Below are positions 28,132-37,249 of a DNA stretch of 64,000 nucleotides, one piece after another. The stretch is from Brucella pseudintermedia (GTDB lineage Bacteria; Pseudomonadota; Alphaproteobacteria; Rhizobiales; Rhizobiaceae): NCBI RefSeq assembly GCF_042697365.1, contig NZ_CP137605.1, one strand, 5' to 3'. Every line of letters starts with the position of its first letter. Position 1 is the stretch's first letter. Under the pieces are notes generated by a model. That model was not told the origin of the DNA. It ran no database searches and saw only the letters and a list, made by a program, of their open reading frames with translations. A program made the translations under genes and the position numbers.

Positions 28132-28170
28132 GTCGTTTCCCTCAATTTTCGCCGAGCTTGACAGGTCGCG

Positions 28171-28190
28171 AAATGACGGGATTATCATTT
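28171..28190. promoter_or_regulatory. Dyad between the BKACE gene and its divergent regulator
   Basis: AAATGA and TCATTT are separated by 8 bases in the 90-base gap between the carnitine operon and the GlxA-type regulator gene. It is a candidate operator, though AraC-type regulators often use direct rather than inverted sites. Confidence 0.45.
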
Positions 28191-28221
28191 TACGAAATCT
28201 ATTTGGCGAAGAGCGAAGAGC

Positions 28222-29175
28222 ATGATCTTTGAACCGTCCGACGGAGAACTGAGCGTTACGCTGCTTGTCCTGCCGGATTGTTCGCTGATGTCGCTGGCCG
28301 CGACGCTGGACCCGATGCGCGGCGCCAACCGTGTGACGGGACGCTCGCTCTATCGCTGGCGGGTGGTGTCGCCGGATGGCAGCGATCCGGTCACGTCCAG
28401 CGGCCTCAAGGTTTCGGCAGACGGAAAATTCGAGGCCGGTGCGCAGGATATTCTCATCATCGTCAGCGCCTTTCATGCCTTGGAACACGCAACGCCGAAG
28501 CTTCTCGCCATGCTGCGCCAGGCCGCCGCGCAATCGAAGCTCATCGTTGGCGTGGAGGCCGGATCATGGGTGCTGGCAAAAGCCGGATTGCTCAACGGGC
28601 GCAAGGCAACCACCCACTGGGAAGACCTGGAGGCATTTTCGCAGCGCTTTCCGGAAGTTGAAATGCAGTCGGATCGCTGGGTGCGGGACGGGGCACTCCT
28701 GACGACCGGGGGCGCGGCCCCGGCGCTCGACATGATGCTGGCGCTCATTCGCGCCCGCCACGGCTATTCCATCGCGCTCGATGTGGCGAGCCTCTACGTT
28801 TATGACGAGGTGAAACAGGCTTCGGATGCGCAGCCGCTGGTCTCCCTTGGCCGCCTGCTCAATCGCGAGCCGCGACTGGCCGACGCCATCAAGATCATGG
28901 AGACGCACATCGACCGTCCGATCCCTGTGTCGAGCGTGGCGCGCAGGCTTGGCCTTTCGACGCGCAGTCTTGAGTTGCTGTTTGCCAATGTGATCGGCCA
29001 GTCACCGGGCAACTATTACCTGTCGCTCCGGCTGAAAGCGGCCCGGCGGCTGATCCTCGACACGCGCCTTTCCATGGCTGACACGGCGGAACAGACCGGC
29101 TTTTCGTCGATCAGTTCGCTGTCGCGCGCCTTCAAGCGGCATTTCGGTCAGTCGCCGAGCAAGCTGCGGCAATAA
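28222..29175 (+). CDS. GlxA-type AraC-family regulator, probably of carnitine catabolism (CdhR-like)
   Basis: Regulator of 317 residues. An N-terminal DJ-1/PfpI-like domain (about 10-180, with VEAGSWVLAKAG) is joined to a C-terminal AraC double helix-turn-helix (about 215-315, RRLGLSTRSLELLF and AEQTGFSSISSLSRAFKRHF). Proteins of this build (GbdR, CdhR, SouR) sense quaternary amines and their breakdown products. It is divergent from the carnitine catabolic genes and convergent with a quaternary-amine binding-protein gene, supporting a CdhR role. Confidence 0.86.
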   Translation: MIFEPSDGELSVTLLVLPDCSLMSLAATLDPMRGANRVTGRSLYRWRVVSPDGSDPVTSSGLKVSADGKFEAGAQDILIIVSAFHALEHATPKLLAMLRQAAAQSKLIVGVEAGSWVLAKAGLLNGRKATTHWEDLEAFSQRFPEVEMQSDRWVRDGALLTTGGAAPALDMMLALIRARHGYSIALDVASLYVYDEVKQASDAQPLVSLGRLLNREPRLADAIKIMETHIDRPIPVSSVARRLGLSTRSLELLFANVIGQSPGNYYLSLRLKAARRLILDTRLSMADTAEQTGFSSISSLSRAFKRHFGQSPSKLRQ

Positions 29176-29180
29176 AAGCC

Positions 29181-30116
29181 TTACAGGCCGAGACCGGACT
29201 TCACCGCGGCAAGCGCCGGCTTGCCGTCGACAGTGGTCACGCCCTCGAGCCATGCATCAAGCTGCGCCGGGTTCTCCTTGATCCATTTCGCAACGGCGTC
29301 CTTGGCTTCCAGGCCGTCATTCAGGATCATGTTCATCATCGTGCTTTCCATTTCCGTGTTGAACTTCAGGTTCGACAGGAAGCGCGAGACATTGGGGCAG
29401 TCGGCTGCATAACCCTTGCGGGTCAGGGTCTCGACGGTGGCCGCACCATCTTCCGGCCCGAACAGGTTTTCGCCATCTTGCAGATAGGTCAGCTTGTAGC
29501 GAATGTTCATCGGATGCGGCGTCCAGGCGAAGAACACGACAGGCTCATCCTTGCGCACTGCATTTTGAACCTGCGAAAGCATGGCCTGCTCGCTCGATTC
29601 CGCGAGCTGAAAATCCTTCAGGCCGAACTTGTCCTCCTCTATCATCGACTGGATGGTGGCATTGGCGCTGCTGCCCGCCTCAATGCCGTAGATCTTGCCG
29701 CCAAGCTGGTCCTTGAATTTGGCTATGTCGGCGTAGGTCTTGATGCCGAGATACTTGCCCGTGGCGGCAAGACCGATCTTCGCGCCTTCAAGGTTCACAC
29801 CGGCCTGTTCGACCTTCTTTCCCTCGATATAGGGCTTGCGCGCTTCTTCCTGAAGCGGCATCCAGTTGCCGAGGAAAATATCGATCTGCCCGTTTTCCAG
29901 CGACTGGAAGGTGACAGGCACGGAAAGAATGGTGGTCTGCGGCTGATAACCGGCCTTTTCCAGCAACAGCGAAGCGAGCGCCGTGGTTGCTGTGATGTCG
30001 GTCCAGCCGACATCGGAGAATTTGGGCGACTTGCAGGCATCGCTTTCGGCGGCGTGCGCCTGCACGCTGGCAAGGATGGCGACGCTTGCTGCAAGCAAAA
30101 GAAGCAGGTGTTTCAT
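29181..30116 (-). CDS. Periplasmic quaternary-amine binding protein (ChoX/CaiX-like)
   Basis: OpuAC-type binding protein of 311 residues with a signal peptide ending AHA at residue 22. Aromatic residues that box the trimethylammonium group are visible: VGWTD (W38), LGNWMP and FFAWTPHPMN. No permease or ATPase gene adjoins it, so it probably serves a shared choline/betaine transporter encoded elsewhere, as CaiX does in Pseudomonas. The ATG at 30116 has AAGGGGAGAAGAG upstream. The context indicates carnitine; choline is the alternative. Confidence 0.84.
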   Translation of the reverse strand: MKHLLLLLAASVAILASVQAHAAESDACKSPKFSDVGWTDITATTALASLLLEKAGYQPQTTILSVPVTFQSLENGQIDIFLGNWMPLQEEARKPYIEGKKVEQAGVNLEGAKIGLAATGKYLGIKTYADIAKFKDQLGGKIYGIEAGSSANATIQSMIEEDKFGLKDFQLAESSEQAMLSQVQNAVRKDEPVVFFAWTPHPMNIRYKLTYLQDGENLFGPEDGAATVETLTRKGYAADCPNVSRFLSNLKFNTEMESTMMNMILNDGLEAKDAVAKWIKENPAQLDAWLEGVTTVDGKPALAAVKSGLGL

Positions 30117-30177
30117 TCTCTTCTCCCCTTTGTTTTTATTGAGAACAACATGATAGGGGAAACAGGAAATACCTCTT

Positions 30178-30209
30178 CGCAATATACGCAATCATCTTTG
30201 CGTTTTGCG
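30178..30209. promoter_or_regulatory. Repeated CGCAA/TTGCG motifs upstream of the binding-protein gene
   Basis: Two CGCAA copies (30178-30182, 30187-30191) are followed by two reverse-complement TTGCG copies (30198-30202, 30205-30209), giving a nested dyad 62-93 bases upstream of the binding-protein start. This is a plausible activator site, perhaps for the GlxA-type regulator nearby. Confidence 0.5.
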
Positions 30210-30271
30210 CAGCCTTTGGCCCTCAACGCGCCGGGTTGGCTTTAGAAAGCTGCGCAAAACCCGGACAAGAT

Positions 30272-30673
30272 TTACTTGCCCGCACCATATTGCGCGTCGC
30301 TGACATGCTCCATCCAGTCCACGACCTTGCCGTCGAGCTGTTCCTGAATGGCGATATGGGTCATGGCGTTGCTGGCCGATGCGCCGTGCCAGTGTTTCTC
30401 GCCCGGCTCGAACCAGACGACGTCGCCGGGCCGGATTTCCTCGATCGGCCCGCCCTCACGCTGCACGAGGCCAAGTCCGGCGGTGACGATCAGGGTCTGG
30501 CCGAGCGGATGCGTGTGCCAGGCGGTGCGCGCACCCGGCTCGAAGGTCACGGTCGCAGCCGCCGCGCGCCTTGCATTGTTTGGAGAGAACAGCGGGTCGA
30601 TACGGACATTACCCGTAAACCAGTCGGCTGGGCCTTTGCCCGAAGGATCGGTTCCGTTTCGCTTGATATCCAT
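30272..30673 (-). CDS. Small cupin-domain protein
   Basis: Single-domain cupin of 133 residues. Metal ligands are visible in TAWHTHPLGQ (two His and a Gln) and KHWHGAS. This layout resembles Mn-dependent cupins annotated as mandelonitrile-lyase-like or as tetrahydropyran-type small enzymes, but the natural reaction is unknown. It stands alone between the carnitine block and the second polyol module, with no clear operon partner. Confidence 0.75.
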   Translation of the reverse strand: MDIKRNGTDPSGKGPADWFTGNVRIDPLFSPNNARRAAAATVTFEPGARTAWHTHPLGQTLIVTAGLGLVQREGGPIEEIRPGDVVWFEPGEKHWHGASASNAMTHIAIQEQLDGKVVDWMEHVSDAQYGAGK

Positions 30674-30730
30674 GGCGCGTTTCCTTTCGCGAATATGAGA
30701 GATGCACCATAAATCAAGTACGCGGGGAGA

Positions 30731-32458
30731 TCAGCGCCTTTTGGCGGGGTACGCCTGCAAAATAACGTTATGCCGTTTTTCAAGCTCGACGTTGACCGCC
30801 TCGATTTCCCGCGCCTTGCGCGTATCGTCCCAGCCCAGTTCCCGCGCCAGAATGTCAGCGATCGCAGCGAGATTGCCGGTGGTCAGCGCCCCGTCGATTG
30901 CAAGTGTGGTGCGCCGCAGTACGACGTCCGCCAGATGCACGACGAGTTCGTTGCGCGCGATCCATGCGATTTCCGTCACGCTGATCGTTTCGGTTTCCGG
31001 CAACATCGTCACCGATGCGCTCGCTTCCTCGCGGAGGATCGGCAAGGCCGTTGTGCCGTAGCGCTTCAACAGGGTTTCAACCCGTGCCGCGGGCAGCCGT
31101 GTTTCGGTGGCATATTTCGTCACCCAGGCCTTGCGGGCGCGATCATCGGACGGATAGTCCCTGCCGCCGCCGATGGCGAGATTGCGCGTGGACACCTGCC
31201 GCGTCTTGCCGAACCGGGTCAGCACCTTGTCGGCCACTTCCTCGGCGAAGCCCCGGAACGTTGTCCACTTGCCGCCGACCAGCGCAATGATCGGGAACGG
31301 GCGGTCGCTATCCGGCTCGATCATCGGAGCGGAATGATCGCGGCTGATCAGCCCCGGTTCGGACGCGTTGGACGCCGGAAGCGGGCGGATGCCGCTATAG
31401 GTATAGACGATCTGGCTGCGGTCGAACTTGAGCTTGGGCAGCAGCGAACGCAGGCTGTCGATGAAATAGTCGGTTTCAGGATCGTCGCAGCGCACATTGT
31501 CCGGATCATCGGACGGAATGTCGGTGGAACCCACCAGCGCCAGACCGTGATAGTCGTAGACGAGGCAAATGCGCCCGTCATCCGCCTCGAAATATATCAT
31601 CCGCCCGTTGAGGCTCTTCACCAGTTCGGGGTGGTCGATGAGAATATGCGAGCCCTTGGTGCCGCCGATCATCTTGGTCGGTTTGCCAAGCGCGGCATTG
31701 ACCCGATCGATCCACGGCCCGGCGGCATTGATGACGAGCTTTGGCCTGACGGCGAATTTCGCACCGTCCGGCCCCTCGAAGCCGACCGCGCCGTTTTCGG
31801 CGGAGATGAGCGTGGTGAAATTGGCGGCCGCACTTTTCGGATTGGCGCGCAAGCCGTCGCTCACCAGTTCATAGACCAGACGTTCCGGCTGGCTGACCTT
31901 CGCGTCGTGATAGATGCCGCCTGCCACGATCGCAGGCGTGATATAGGGCATTTCCTTCGTCGCCGTTTCTTTCAGCAGAAAACGGTGGCGCGGCATGACG
32001 CGTTCGCGCGCGCCGAAATAGTCGTAGAGCGCCAGTCCGATCTTGATCAGCACGGCGCCACGGCTGCGCGGCGCGGTCGTCGAGCCGAACAGGGTGCGCA
32101 GCGCCGCCGTGATGCCCTTGGTCCACGAAAAAACCGGAATGAAGGTCGGCAGCGGCTCCACATTGTGCGGCGCGTTCTTCAGCAGCAGATTGCGCTCCAG
32201 CGTGGACTGGGCCACAAGGCTGAACTCGCCGGTTTCCAGATATTTCAGTCCGCCATGGATAAGCCGCGACGGGGCGGCGCTCGTGCCCGAACCGAAATCC
32301 GCCTTGTCCACGATGAGACAGCTCACGCCCTGCTCGCAAAGATCGCGAAAGAGCCCCGCGCCATTGACGCCCGCGCCGAGAATGAGCACATCCACGCCTT
32401 CGGCCTCAAGCTGTCCGATGCGGCTTTTCATCTGGGCCAGACTTACGAAATCATTCAT
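30731..32458 (-). CDS. FAD-dependent glycerol-3-phosphate dehydrogenase-family enzyme (EryB paralogue)
   Basis: GlpD/EryB-type flavoprotein of 575 residues. FAD motif GAGVNGAG is at 28-35, followed by GTSAAPSRLIHGGLKY; a C-terminal DAO_C domain extends it beyond the usual 500 residues. Membrane-associated members pass electrons to quinone. It follows an FGGY kinase and a DeoR gene in the same direction, so the kinase product (a polyol phosphate) is its likely substrate, as EryB oxidises the EryA product. True GlpD for glycerol is the alternative. A GGGCG/CGCCC hairpin lies just upstream at 32473-32487. Confidence 0.84.
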   Translation of the reverse strand: MNDFVSLAQMKSRIGQLEAEGVDVLILGAGVNGAGLFRDLCEQGVSCLIVDKADFGSGTSAAPSRLIHGGLKYLETGEFSLVAQSTLERNLLLKNAPHNVEPLPTFIPVFSWTKGITAALRTLFGSTTAPRSRGAVLIKIGLALYDYFGARERVMPRHRFLLKETATKEMPYITPAIVAGGIYHDAKVSQPERLVYELVSDGLRANPKSAAANFTTLISAENGAVGFEGPDGAKFAVRPKLVINAAGPWIDRVNAALGKPTKMIGGTKGSHILIDHPELVKSLNGRMIYFEADDGRICLVYDYHGLALVGSTDIPSDDPDNVRCDDPETDYFIDSLRSLLPKLKFDRSQIVYTYSGIRPLPASNASEPGLISRDHSAPMIEPDSDRPFPIIALVGGKWTTFRGFAEEVADKVLTRFGKTRQVSTRNLAIGGGRDYPSDDRARKAWVTKYATETRLPAARVETLLKRYGTTALPILREEASASVTMLPETETISVTEIAWIARNELVVHLADVVLRRTTLAIDGALTTGNLAAIADILARELGWDDTRKAREIEAVNVELEKRHNVILQAYPAKRR

Positions 32459-32493
32459 GTCACTGTCTCTCTGGGCGAAGAACGCCCTTCATT

Positions 32494-34008
32494 TCAATCC
32501 GTGAGGGCTTCGATCTTCGGCCAGATCGGCCCGAGCGCCGACGCGATTTCCTTGAACAGCTGATAGCGCGTCTCATAGAGCGCGCTCCGCTCCGCATCCG
32601 GCCGATAGGTGCGGCCTATGGCATCGAGATCGCGCGGGTCGCTGTAGACATCGGCAAAAACACCCGCACCCTTGCCAGCACAAAGGGCGGCGCCCCAAGC
32701 TGCGGCTTCGTCCGTATCCGTCACGGTCACGGGCATGCCCAGCACATTGGCGAACATCTGCGCGAAAGCCGGGCTGCGCGATACGCCGCCGGTAAGCCGT
32801 GCGGCAGAAATCTCGAAACCGCCCTTCAGGTGATCGACATGGATACGGTGGTTGAAGGCAATGCCTTCCCAGACGGCGCGCAGCATGTCGCCGCGATCCT
32901 GCCAGCCGCGCAGGCCGAAAAACGCGCCGCTCGCCATCGCCCCATAGGGCGAGCCGAACAGATAAGGATGGAACATGGCCGTCGAAGGCTTGGCCAATGC
33001 CGCATCGATTTCCGGGCGCAGCATGTCGTGGATTGATCGCCCTGTTTCCTCCGCCTCGCGCCGTTCTGCCGGGCAGAGCTTGTCGAGGAACCAGTCGTAA
33101 TTGGCGGTTGATGCGGGCGAGATCGACATGTTGTTCCATTCGCCCGGCGCAATACCGTTGCGGCAGAACCAGCTTTTATCGACGCGCGGTTCGGACGACA
33201 GCGTTTCGTTGATGGAATAAGTCCCCGCAACCACGGCAACCGTACCGACGCCAAGCCCGCCGACGCCGAGTGCGGAGGCCGTCACGTCATGCAGACCGCC
33301 GACAACCGGCGTACCGGCGACAAGGCCGGTGCGCTGCGCGCATTCGGGCGAAACATTGCCGACAATCTCATCCGAACGCGACATGGGCGGCAGCGCGTCC
33401 CAAAGCGCATCGAGCCCGAACAGAGCGAGCGCTTCCTTGGAATAGTCCTGCGTGTTCACATCGGTAAAGGAGGTGGAGGCTTCGGTGCGATCCGTGCCCA
33501 CGTCACCCGTGAGACAAAAGCGTAGCCAGTCCTTGCAGGCAATCACATGGGCGATGCGGTGATAGCGTTCCGGTTCGTTTTCCTTCACCCATGCCAGAAT
33601 GGCTGATGGTGCCGATGCATGGGGCAACTGGCCGGTAACGGCAATGGCGCGGTCGGCGACGGGGCTGTTCACCCAGCGCTCCGCCACATCGACGGCGCGA
33701 CTGTCGAGCGAGAGGATGCCCGCGCCGAGCGGCTGGCGGTCCTTGTCCAGCATGTAGATGCCGTCGCCATGCGCTGTGGTGGCGATAGCCAGAATATCGG
33801 AAGCGGGCCGCCCGCTTTTGGCGATGGCTTCCGCAATCGCATCGGCGGTCGCGCTCCAGAATTCGACCATGTCCCGTTCGACATGGCGCGGGCGCGGAAA
33901 CGATTGCGCCACGCGGCGGCGCGCAACGGCAAGTGTGGTCCCGTCAACATCGAACAAGACCGCTTTGGTGACAGTGAGGCCGCTATCGATTCCGAGCAGA
34001 GAAGGCAT
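32494..34008 (-). CDS. FGGY-family carbohydrate kinase (pentulose/polyol kinase-like)
   Basis: FGGY kinase of 504 residues with both actin-like ATPase halves: LGIDSGLTVTKAVLFD at the N-terminus and a glycine-rich LTGGVSRSPAFAQ stretch near 415. It looks closest to xylulose- and L-ribulose-type kinases. It is a distant paralogue of EryA, encoded 6 kb away. Placed between a DeoR regulator and a GlpD-type dehydrogenase, it probably phosphorylates a polyol or ketose. Substrate not determinable here. Confidence 0.84.
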   Translation of the reverse strand: MPSLLGIDSGLTVTKAVLFDVDGTTLAVARRRVAQSFPRPRHVERDMVEFWSATADAIAEAIAKSGRPASDILAIATTAHGDGIYMLDKDRQPLGAGILSLDSRAVDVAERWVNSPVADRAIAVTGQLPHASAPSAILAWVKENEPERYHRIAHVIACKDWLRFCLTGDVGTDRTEASTSFTDVNTQDYSKEALALFGLDALWDALPPMSRSDEIVGNVSPECAQRTGLVAGTPVVGGLHDVTASALGVGGLGVGTVAVVAGTYSINETLSSEPRVDKSWFCRNGIAPGEWNNMSISPASTANYDWFLDKLCPAERREAEETGRSIHDMLRPEIDAALAKPSTAMFHPYLFGSPYGAMASGAFFGLRGWQDRGDMLRAVWEGIAFNHRIHVDHLKGGFEISAARLTGGVSRSPAFAQMFANVLGMPVTVTDTDEAAAWGAALCAGKGAGVFADVYSDPRDLDAIGRTYRPDAERSALYETRYQLFKEIASALGPIWPKIEALTD

Positions 34009-34038
34009 GTATCGTATTCCTGATAAATATGCGGAAGG

Positions 34039-34893
34039 TTATTCCGGCCTGCCGCCTGTCCGGGCGCGCGCAACAACAACATTGATGCCTTGCGCTTCCA
34101 TCCGCTCGATATGCGCAAAAGGCGTGTTTTCATCGACGATGACGACATCGAAATCGGTCAGTGCACCGAAATTGTGCAGGGCGCGGCGCTCGAACTTCGT
34201 ATGGTCGGCCAGAAGGATGCGCTTGGCGGCGCAATCCAGCATGGCGCGTTTGGTCTCCACCATTTCCGGTGACTGGTGAAACAGAAGATCATCGGTGATC
34301 GCAGCAATCGATATGAAGGCCACATCGGCGCGAAGACGGCGGATTTCGTGGATGGTCATGCCGCCAACGAAGGCGTTGCACCAGTTATAGAGCTGGCCAC
34401 CCAGGCCAAGCAGCGTCACGTCCTTCATGTCGCGCAATTCGTTCATCAGGATGAGCGAATTGGTGATGGCGGTCAGCGGCCCCTTTTCGGCCAGGTGCGG
34501 CACCATTTGCAGGACGGTGGTGGAATCGTCGAAGAAAATCGCCTGGCCGGGTTCGACGAACTGCATCGCCGCTTCGGCGATCAGCTTCTTTTCTTCCGAC
34601 TGGCGGGTCACGCGATAAAGATCGCTTGCCTCGATCAGGCTGGTCGGCGCTGCCGACACGATGCCGCGCGACTTGCGAAACAGGCCGCGGCTCACCAGTT
34701 CATCGACGTCGCGATGCGCCGTCATCAGGCTGATGCCGAACCGTTCGGTCAGGTCCTCGATACGCATCGAGCCTTCGGCCATTACAGTTTCAGCAATCTG
34801 CTGGCGCCGGACGAGCTGACGCGCATGCCGGCTGTCGTTCGGCACCTGATCCGTCATCAGCTTGTCTATGCTTGCTTTGTTGCTCACTGCCAT
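34039..34893 (-). CDS. DeoR-family transcriptional regulator of the second polyol module
   Basis: DeoR regulator of about 284 residues: an N-terminal winged helix (MRIEDLTERFGISLMTAHRD) and a DeoR_C sensor domain of the sugar-phosphate isomerase fold that normally binds a phosphorylated sugar. The ATG at 34893 is my choice; the frame also allows 34947 and 34857, and no start has a clean ribosome-binding site. It heads the transcript DeoR-kinase-dehydrogenase and is separated from eryG by a terminator. Confidence 0.82.
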   Translation of the reverse strand: MAVSNKASIDKLMTDQVPNDSRHARQLVRRQQIAETVMAEGSMRIEDLTERFGISLMTAHRDVDELVSRGLFRKSRGIVSAAPTSLIEASDLYRVTRQSEEKKLIAEAAMQFVEPGQAIFFDDSTTVLQMVPHLAEKGPLTAITNSLILMNELRDMKDVTLLGLGGQLYNWCNAFVGGMTIHEIRRLRADVAFISIAAITDDLLFHQSPEMVETKRAMLDCAAKRILLADHTKFERRALHNFGALTDFDVVIVDENTPFAHIERMEAQGINVVVARARTGGRPE

Positions 34894-35030
34894 GCCTGCC
34901 ACTTGTCCCCTAGCTTGCGCGTTCCAAAACACCCGGAATCGCCCCATAGGCTTTATATTGCGCGGTCTTCAGCCCCAAAATCCAGCGAGTGATTGCATGG
35001 GACTTGTCTGAGGAGAGGGACTTCTGAAAT

Positions 35031-35066
35031 GCGCATCCCGAAAGCGCTTGGGCTGTCGGGATGCGC
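35031..35066. terminator. Terminator at the end of the eryEFG operon
   Basis: Eleven-base arms GCGCATCCCGA and TCGGGATGCGC are flanked by CTTTTTC on the plus-strand side and ATTTC on the minus-strand side. It lies 12 bases past the eryG stop and separates the transporter operon from the DeoR module. Confidence 0.82.
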
Positions 35067-35078
35067 CTTTTTCAAACC

Positions 35079-36026
35079 TTACTGTTCCAGAACGAACGGC
35101 GAGGTGTACTTGTCGACATTGTCCTTGGTGATCAGGATGCAGTCGAAGAGCTGCTTTTCCTGGTCAACGCCGGTCTTGCCGGTCTTGATGAAGTTGTCGG
35201 CCTGCTTGACGGCAGCTTCCGAGAACACGGCAACCGGCTGCAGAACGGTGTACTGCAGTTCACCGGCCTTGATGGCCGCAACCGCATCCGGCGAACCGTC
35301 GAAACCACCAACCTTGACCTGATCCAGCTTGCCAGCCTTCTTCAGGGCAGCAATCGCGCCCAGAGCCATTTCGTCGTTACCGGAGATAACGCCGATAATG
35401 TCCGGATTGGCCTGAAGCAGGGCCTGCATCTTGTCGTGACCCTGGGTGCGGTCCCAGTTGGCGACATCCTGACCAGCCTTCACCAGATCAGGATACTGCG
35501 ACAGAACGGTTTCATAGCCGTTCGAGCGCGTTGCGGCGTTGTTGTCCGATGGCGAGCCGAACAGCTCGACATATTTGCCCTTGTCGCCAACGCTTTCCAC
35601 CCACTGGGTCGCACCGAGAGCGGCGCCCTGCGCGTTGTTGGAAACGAGCTGCGCCTTGGCCAGACCTTCCTGGTTGATTTCCGCATTGACGAGGAAAACC
35701 GGAATGTTGGCGGCGATTGCACGCTTGACCGCACCGACCGAACCGTCCGCATTGGCCGGGTCGAGAATGATGGCGACCGACTTGTTGGTGATAGCCGTGT
35801 CGATCAGGTTGCTTTCGGTGTTGGTGTCACCCTTGTGGCCACCGACGACAGCCTTGTAGCCGAGGCTTTCAGCGGTCTTCTTGGCGATTTCACCTTCGGT
35901 GAACCAATACGGATTGGACGGATCGTTGACGATGATCGTCATCAGTCCTTCGGCCCAGGCCGTGCTGGCGATGAGAGGCAACGCTGCCGCCGCGGCGAAC
36001 AGAACGCGCATTCCCTTCTTGAACAT
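35079..36026 (-). CDS. eryG: EryG, periplasmic erythritol-binding protein
   Basis: Ribose-type (family 2) periplasmic binding protein of 315 residues with a signal peptide ending AWA at residue 25. The mature protein begins EGLMTIIVND and has the two-lobe fold typical of the class (VGGHKGDTN, ILDPANADGS, ISGNDEMALG). It is the last gene of the divergent transporter operon and 159 bases after eryF, a gap holding a short GCCGG/CCGGC hairpin at 36061-36074. Erythritol specificity follows from the conserved Brucella locus. Confidence 0.9.
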   Translation of the reverse strand: MFKKGMRVLFAAAAALPLIASTAWAEGLMTIIVNDPSNPYWFTEGEIAKKTAESLGYKAVVGGHKGDTNTESNLIDTAITNKSVAIILDPANADGSVGAVKRAIAANIPVFLVNAEINQEGLAKAQLVSNNAQGAALGATQWVESVGDKGKYVELFGSPSDNNAATRSNGYETVLSQYPDLVKAGQDVANWDRTQGHDKMQALLQANPDIIGVISGNDEMALGAIAALKKAGKLDQVKVGGFDGSPDAVAAIKAGELQYTVLQPVAVFSEAAVKQADNFIKTGKTGVDQEKQLFDCILITKDNVDKYTSPFVLEQ

Positions 36027-36185
36027 GGTCTCACTCCCTTAACATTTTCGTTTGCGTTATGCCGGTTCCCCGGCGGTACTCATTTCCATCAGGCCGTTTT
36101 CGAGATCAGCGCCTTTCTGGAAACCTTTCGATACGCCCGGAATTTCTGCGGCCCCGCCCGGAACGGTGGGCAGAGCCGCTACCGA

Positions 36186-37226
36186 TCATCGCCGGGAATA
36201 TTGAATGCTGTTGAGCAGAACCGCGAGCACGATCACCGCGCCGGTAAAGACAGTCTGCCAGTAGGAGGACACGCCGATGATCACGAGGCCATCGGAAAGG
36301 AACCCGATCACGAAGGCGCCGAGAAGCGTACCCTGGATAGTACCGCGCCCCCCAGTGAGCGCAGCGCCACCGATAACCACGGCAGCGATTGCCGTCAGTT
36401 CATAGGTGGTGCCTGCCGTCGGGCCTGCCGACGTCAGCTGCGAAGAAAGAACCAGACCGGCGATGGCGGCGCAAATGCCGGAAATGACATAGACCGACAC
36501 CTTGACGCGCTTGACCGGAACGCCGGACAGTTCAGCCGCGCGTTCATTGCCGCCCGATGCATAGAGCCAGCGGCCGAATGCGGTGCGATTGAGAACGATC
36601 GCGCAGATAATTGCAAGCACGGCCAGAACCAGAACGCCGATCGGCACGCCGAACAGCTTGTTGAAGCCGAGCCAGTCAAAGCCGGTATTGCCAAGCTCCG
36701 GGCGTCCGCCAAGATTGTTGTAGGTCAGGCCATTGGTCATCAGAAGCGCCACGCCGCGGGCGCAATAGAGAACGCCGAGCGTCGCGACAAAGGCCGGAAC
36801 GCGCAGATAGGCGATCAGCACGCCATTGACCGCGCCGACGAATGCGCCAAGCGCACAGGTGATCAGCACAACCGCCCAGACCGGGAAATAGAGGATGATG
36901 CCGAATTCCTGCAGCGTTACGCCTTGCATCAGGAAACCGGCGACCACGCCAGCAAGCCCGAGCGTGGAGCCGACCGAAAGATCGATACCGCCATTGAGAA
37001 TGACCAGCAACATACCGATGGCAAGCAGGCCGAAAATGGCCACGTGCGACGACATGATGAGGAAGTTGTCGACCGTGAAGTAATAAGGCGAAAGGAACGA
37101 AAAAACTGCGATGATCGCGATCAGTGCAAAGAATGCACGACCTTCGAGCAGCAGATGCACGAGGCCGGGTTTCCGCTTCGCGCCGTTCGGAGCCGCTGTT
37201 TCCTTGTTGGTGCTTGTGACTGACAT
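36186..37226 (-). CDS. eryF: EryF, erythritol ABC transporter permease
   Basis: RbsC-type inner-membrane permease of 346 residues with about ten hydrophobic segments, including the GGIDLSVGSTLGLAG signature that interacts with the ATPase. It starts 23 bases after the eryE stop and is followed by a longer gap before eryG. It forms the channel of the erythritol importer as a homodimer. Confidence 0.9.
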   Translation of the reverse strand: MSVTSTNKETAAPNGAKRKPGLVHLLLEGRAFFALIAIIAVFSFLSPYYFTVDNFLIMSSHVAIFGLLAIGMLLVILNGGIDLSVGSTLGLAGVVAGFLMQGVTLQEFGIILYFPVWAVVLITCALGAFVGAVNGVLIAYLRVPAFVATLGVLYCARGVALLMTNGLTYNNLGGRPELGNTGFDWLGFNKLFGVPIGVLVLAVLAIICAIVLNRTAFGRWLYASGGNERAAELSGVPVKRVKVSVYVISGICAAIAGLVLSSQLTSAGPTAGTTYELTAIAAVVIGGAALTGGRGTIQGTLLGAFVIGFLSDGLVIIGVSSYWQTVFTGAVIVLAVLLNSIQYSRR

Positions 37227-37249
37227 TCTATCAGTGCTCCATAACTATT

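Noticed and set aside
30770..32563. A 597-codon plus-strand frame opposite the GlpD-type gene
   Set aside because: Arg/Ala-rich shadow of a clear FAD enzyme.
35061..37223. A 720-codon open frame on the plus strand, antisense to eryG and eryF
   Set aside because: Both minus-strand genes show full family signatures. The antisense frame is rich in Arg, Asp, Gln and Glu without domain motifs, typical of an antisense shadow in high-GC codon usage.
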